Shown piece by piece: positions 61,890 through 64,000 of a stretch of 64,000 nt of DNA. A program made the translations under genes and the position numbers. Positions within the stretch are counted from its first letter, which is position 1, and each line of letters opens with the position of its first letter. Location: positions 62,001 to 126,000 of the forward strand of contig JADCGS010000001.1 of the NCBI GenBank assembly GCA_020248865.1, written 5' to 3'. The notes beneath the pieces were generated by a model. It was not told where the DNA came from, ran no database searches, and saw only the letters and a program-made list of their open reading frames with translations. The DNA comes from Burkholderiales bacterium. GTDB taxonomy: Bacteria; Pseudomonadota; Gammaproteobacteria; Burkholderiales; Burkholderiaceae_F.

Positions 61890-62753
61890 ATGACGCCCGA
61901 CGAATACTGCCAGCAGAAGGCCGCAGCCTCGGGCTCGAGCTTCTACTACAGCTTCCTGTTCCTCCCGCCGCCGCGGCGGCGTGCCATCACGGCCTTGTAC
62001 GCCTACTGTCGCGAGGTCGACGATGTGGTCGACGAAGTCAGCGACCCCGCCGTGGCGCAGGCCAAGCTCGCCTGGTGGGCGGGCGAGGTGCAGGAGCTGT
62101 GCGCCGGCAACCCGCAGCATCCCGTCAGCCGCGCCCTGCAGCCGCACCTGGCCGACTACGGCATCACCCGCGAGCGCCTGCTCCAGGTGATCGAGGGGAT
62201 GCGGATGGACCTGTCCCAGTCGCGCTACCTCGACCAGCGCAGCCTGGCGCACTACTGCCACCTGGTGGCCGGCGTGGTGGGCGAGATGGCGGCCGGAATC
62301 TTCGGCGCCACGCAGGAGCGAACGCTGGAGTACGCGCGCCAGCTCGGGCTGGCGCTGCAACTGACCAACATCGTGCGCGACGTGGGCGAGGACGCGCGGC
62401 GCGGCCGCGTCTACTTACCTATCGAAGACCTGCAGCAGCACGACGTGAAGGTGGCCGACATCCTGGCCAGCCGCTACGTGCCAGGCTTCGTGCCGCTGAT
62501 GCGCATCCAGGCGGAGCGCGCGCGCGCCGCCTACCGCGCGGCGCTGGCGGCGCTGCCCGATACCGACCGCCGGTCGCAGCGACCCGGCCTGATCATGGCA
62601 GCGATCTACCTGAGCCTGCTCGAGGAAATCGAGCGCGCGGACTTTCAGGTGCTGCACCAGCGCATCGCGCTGACGCCGCTGCGCAAGCTGGCGATCGCCT
62701 GGCGTACCTGGACCTTTGGCCCGCCGGCCCGGCTGGCGCGCGTACCCGCGTGA
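61890..62753 (+). CDS. hpnD: Presqualene diphosphate synthase HpnD
   Basis: A protein of 287 aa beginning TPDEYCQQKAAASGSSFYYSFLFLPPPRRRAITALYAYCREVDDVVDE, the characteristic HpnD opening with the first Asp-rich motif. The second, LTNIVRDVGEDARRGRVYLP, follows near residue 155. It condenses two farnesyl diphosphates to presqualene diphosphate. It lies 50 bp after hpnC and overlaps hpnE at GTGA. Confidence 0.95.
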   Translation: MTPDEYCQQKAAASGSSFYYSFLFLPPPRRRAITALYAYCREVDDVVDEVSDPAVAQAKLAWWAGEVQELCAGNPQHPVSRALQPHLADYGITRERLLQVIEGMRMDLSQSRYLDQRSLAHYCHLVAGVVGEMAAGIFGATQERTLEYARQLGLALQLTNIVRDVGEDARRGRVYLPIEDLQQHDVKVADILASRYVPGFVPLMRIQAERARAAYRAALAALPDTDRRSQRPGLIMAAIYLSLLEEIERADFQVLHQRIALTPLRKLAIAWRTWTFGPPARLARVPA

Positions 62754-64000
62754 AACCCGTCGCGGTGGTGGGTGCCGGCTGGTCCGGCCTGGCCTGCGCG
62801 GTCGAGCTGGCGCAGGCCGGGCTTCCAGTGGCCCTTCTCGATGCCGCTCCGCAGGCCGGTGGGCGCGCGCGCCGCGTCGACTTGCCGTTGGGCGACCGCT
62901 GCTACCCGCTCGACAACGGCCAGCACCTCCTGATCGGCGCGTATCGCGACACGCTCGCCCTGATGCAGCGCGTCGGTGTCGCGGTGGAGCCGGCCTTCGT
63001 CCGCCTGCCCTTTGCGCTGCGCTATCCCGATGGATTCGTCCTCGCCGCGGGGCGGGCCCCGGCGCCCCTGCACCTGGCCTGGGCGCTGCTGACGGCCCGC
63101 GGGCTGACCTGGCCCGAGCGCTGGGCCATGGTGCGCTGGGTCGAGCACTGCAAGCGCACGCGCTGGACCGTCACGCCGGACCGGCCGGCGATCGACCTGC
63201 TGCGCGACAACCCGTCACGCTTGGTGCAGCGCCTTTGGCAGCCGCTGTGCATCGCGGCACTCAATGCGCCCCTGGAGCAGGCCTCGGCGCAGGTCTTCCT
63301 GACCGTGCTACGCGACAGCCTCGGGGCCGACGCCGCCAGCAGCGAACTGCTGCTGCCGCGCGGCGACCTGTCGGCCTTGCTGCCGGACGCCGCCCTCGCC
63401 TTTCTGGCGGCGCGCGGCGCCACCGTCCGGCTGCGCTGGCCGGTCCAGTCGTTGCAGTGGCAGGACGACGGCTGGCACCTGACCTGCCGCGGCGACACGC
63501 TGGACGCCACAGCCGTCGTGCTGGCCCTGCCGCCGGAGCGCGCCGCGCCGTTGCTGGCGGGTACCGGCCTGGCCGCGCTCACCCCCGCGGCGGCGCAGCT
63601 GCTGGCGCTGGACAGCGCGCCCATCGTCACCGTGTATCTGCGCTACGAGGAGGGTCGCCGCCTCGCCCACCCGGTCTACGCGCTGCGCGACGACCCGGCT
63701 GTCGAGGCCTATGGGCAATGGGTGTTCGACCGCGGCGCGCTGGACCGGCGTTGCGCCGGCGTCCTGAGCGTCATCGTCAGTGCTGCGGGGCCGCTCGGCG
63801 CCGTTGCGCACCACGATCTTTCCCGCGCGGTGGCCGCGCAGTTGTCGCGCGAGCTCGGCCTGCCGGCGCCGGCGGCAACCCGCGTGGTCGAGGACAAGCG
63901 CGCGACCATCGTGCCGGCGCCCGGCCTGGTTCGCCCGCCTGCGCGCCTGCCGGTCGAGCGGCTGCTGCTGGCCGGCGACGCTGCCGACAGCGCCTATCCC
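62750..64000 (+). CDS. hpnE: Hydroxysqualene dehydroxylase HpnE, N-terminal part (runs off the window)
   Basis: A gene of 417 codons so far, starting at a GTG that overlaps the hpnD stop (GTGA). It begins VAVVGAGWSGLACAVELAQAGLPVALLDAAPQAGGRARR, an FAD-binding motif of the amine-oxidase/phytoene-desaturase type, as in HpnE. Later comes the GDAADSAYP region close to the second FAD contact, where the window ends. It reduces hydroxysqualene to squalene, completing the HpnCDE route. Confidence 0.92.
   Translation, partial: MKPVAVVGAGWSGLACAVELAQAGLPVALLDAAPQAGGRARRVDLPLGDRCYPLDNGQHLLIGAYRDTLALMQRVGVAVEPAFVRLPFALRYPDGFVLAAGRAPAPLHLAWALLTARGLTWPERWAMVRWVEHCKRTRWTVTPDRPAIDLLRDNPSRLVQRLWQPLCIAALNAPLEQASAQVFLTVLRDSLGADAASSELLLPRGDLSALLPDAALAFLAARGATVRLRWPVQSLQWQDDGWHLTCRGDTLDATAVVLALPPERAAPLLAGTGLAALTPAAAQLLALDSAPIVTVYLRYEEGRRLAHPVYALRDDPAVEAYGQWVFDRGALDRRCAGVLSVIVSAAGPLGAVAHHDLSRAVAAQLSRELGLPAPAATRVVEDKRATIVPAPGLVRPPARLPVERLLLAGDAADSAYP

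Overview
The window looks like chromosomal DNA of a high-GC betaproteobacterium, most likely Burkholderiales (inference). The signs are the order tig-clpP-clpX-lon-hupB-tRNA-Val-tRNA-Asp-ppiD, the mltG-tmk-holB-pilZ-tatD cluster, the yciB-bolA-parvulin trio, hpnCDE, and very GC-rich third codon positions. I see no phage, plasmid, transposase, CRISPR or rRNA genes.

Layout. 1-3414 (minus): mltG-tmk-holB-pilZ-tatD, tightly overlapping, with tatD cut by the window edge. 3536-5772 (plus): ygfZ, a DUF4936-type gene and an NRDE/TANGO2 gene. 5806-11862 (minus): GNAT acetyltransferase, YbgC-type thioesterase, M16 peptidase, SDR, CurA-like reductase and PaaI-type thioesterase. 12.0-19.0 kb: a block mostly on the plus strand and of lower GC, coding for exported proteins (patatin/BamA-barrel protein, OmpA-like barrel, lipase lipoprotein, S41 peptidase-like protein) plus one XRE regulator. 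It is bracketed by a decayed Dabb-gene fragment on the left and an intact Dabb gene on the right, both minus strand, so it reads as an inserted island. 19.3-31.0 kb (minus): an acyl-CoA catabolic operon made of an acyl-CoA ligase, a complete Liv-type ABC transporter, a FadB/FadJ-like bifunctional enzyme, an acyl-CoA dehydrogenase and Dabb. It probably imports and beta-oxidises a carboxylic acid.

31.1-32.9 kb (plus): yciB, bolA and a parvulin isomerase. 33.0-43.3 kb (minus): purL, an EAL/HDOD protein, a full-length 5-oxoprolinase/hydantoinase and a MarR-like regulator. The regulator faces a TRAP transporter (dctP-dctQ-dctM) followed by a DadA-like oxidase, which suggests a regulated uptake and degradation module for an oxoproline, hydantoin or amino-acid-like substrate. 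47.8-52.0 kb: nnr, an orphan YbbA-type ATPase, a TesA-like esterase and the tRNA 2-selenouridine synthase. 52.0-60.9 kb (minus): the protein quality-control cluster with three tRNA genes and a good sigma-32-like promoter in front of lon. 61.0-64.0 kb (plus): squalene biosynthesis hpnC-hpnD-hpnE, cut by the right edge.

The most unusual signal is a 60-bp, frame-preserving repeat whose coding strand reads (M/I/V)[16 protein letters not shown]... It occurs at three loci (tmk, the fadB-like/acyl-CoA dehydrogenase junction, nnr). Each copy sits exactly at a start codon in the sense orientation, adding one to three 20-residue units to a protein or creating a separate coupled small ORF. Other points of interest are the Dabb-flanked island, a Lys-to-Arg change in the Walker A motif of LivF, a hairpin array between livK and livH, and a TTGTCGACAA palindrome in front of the TRAP operon.
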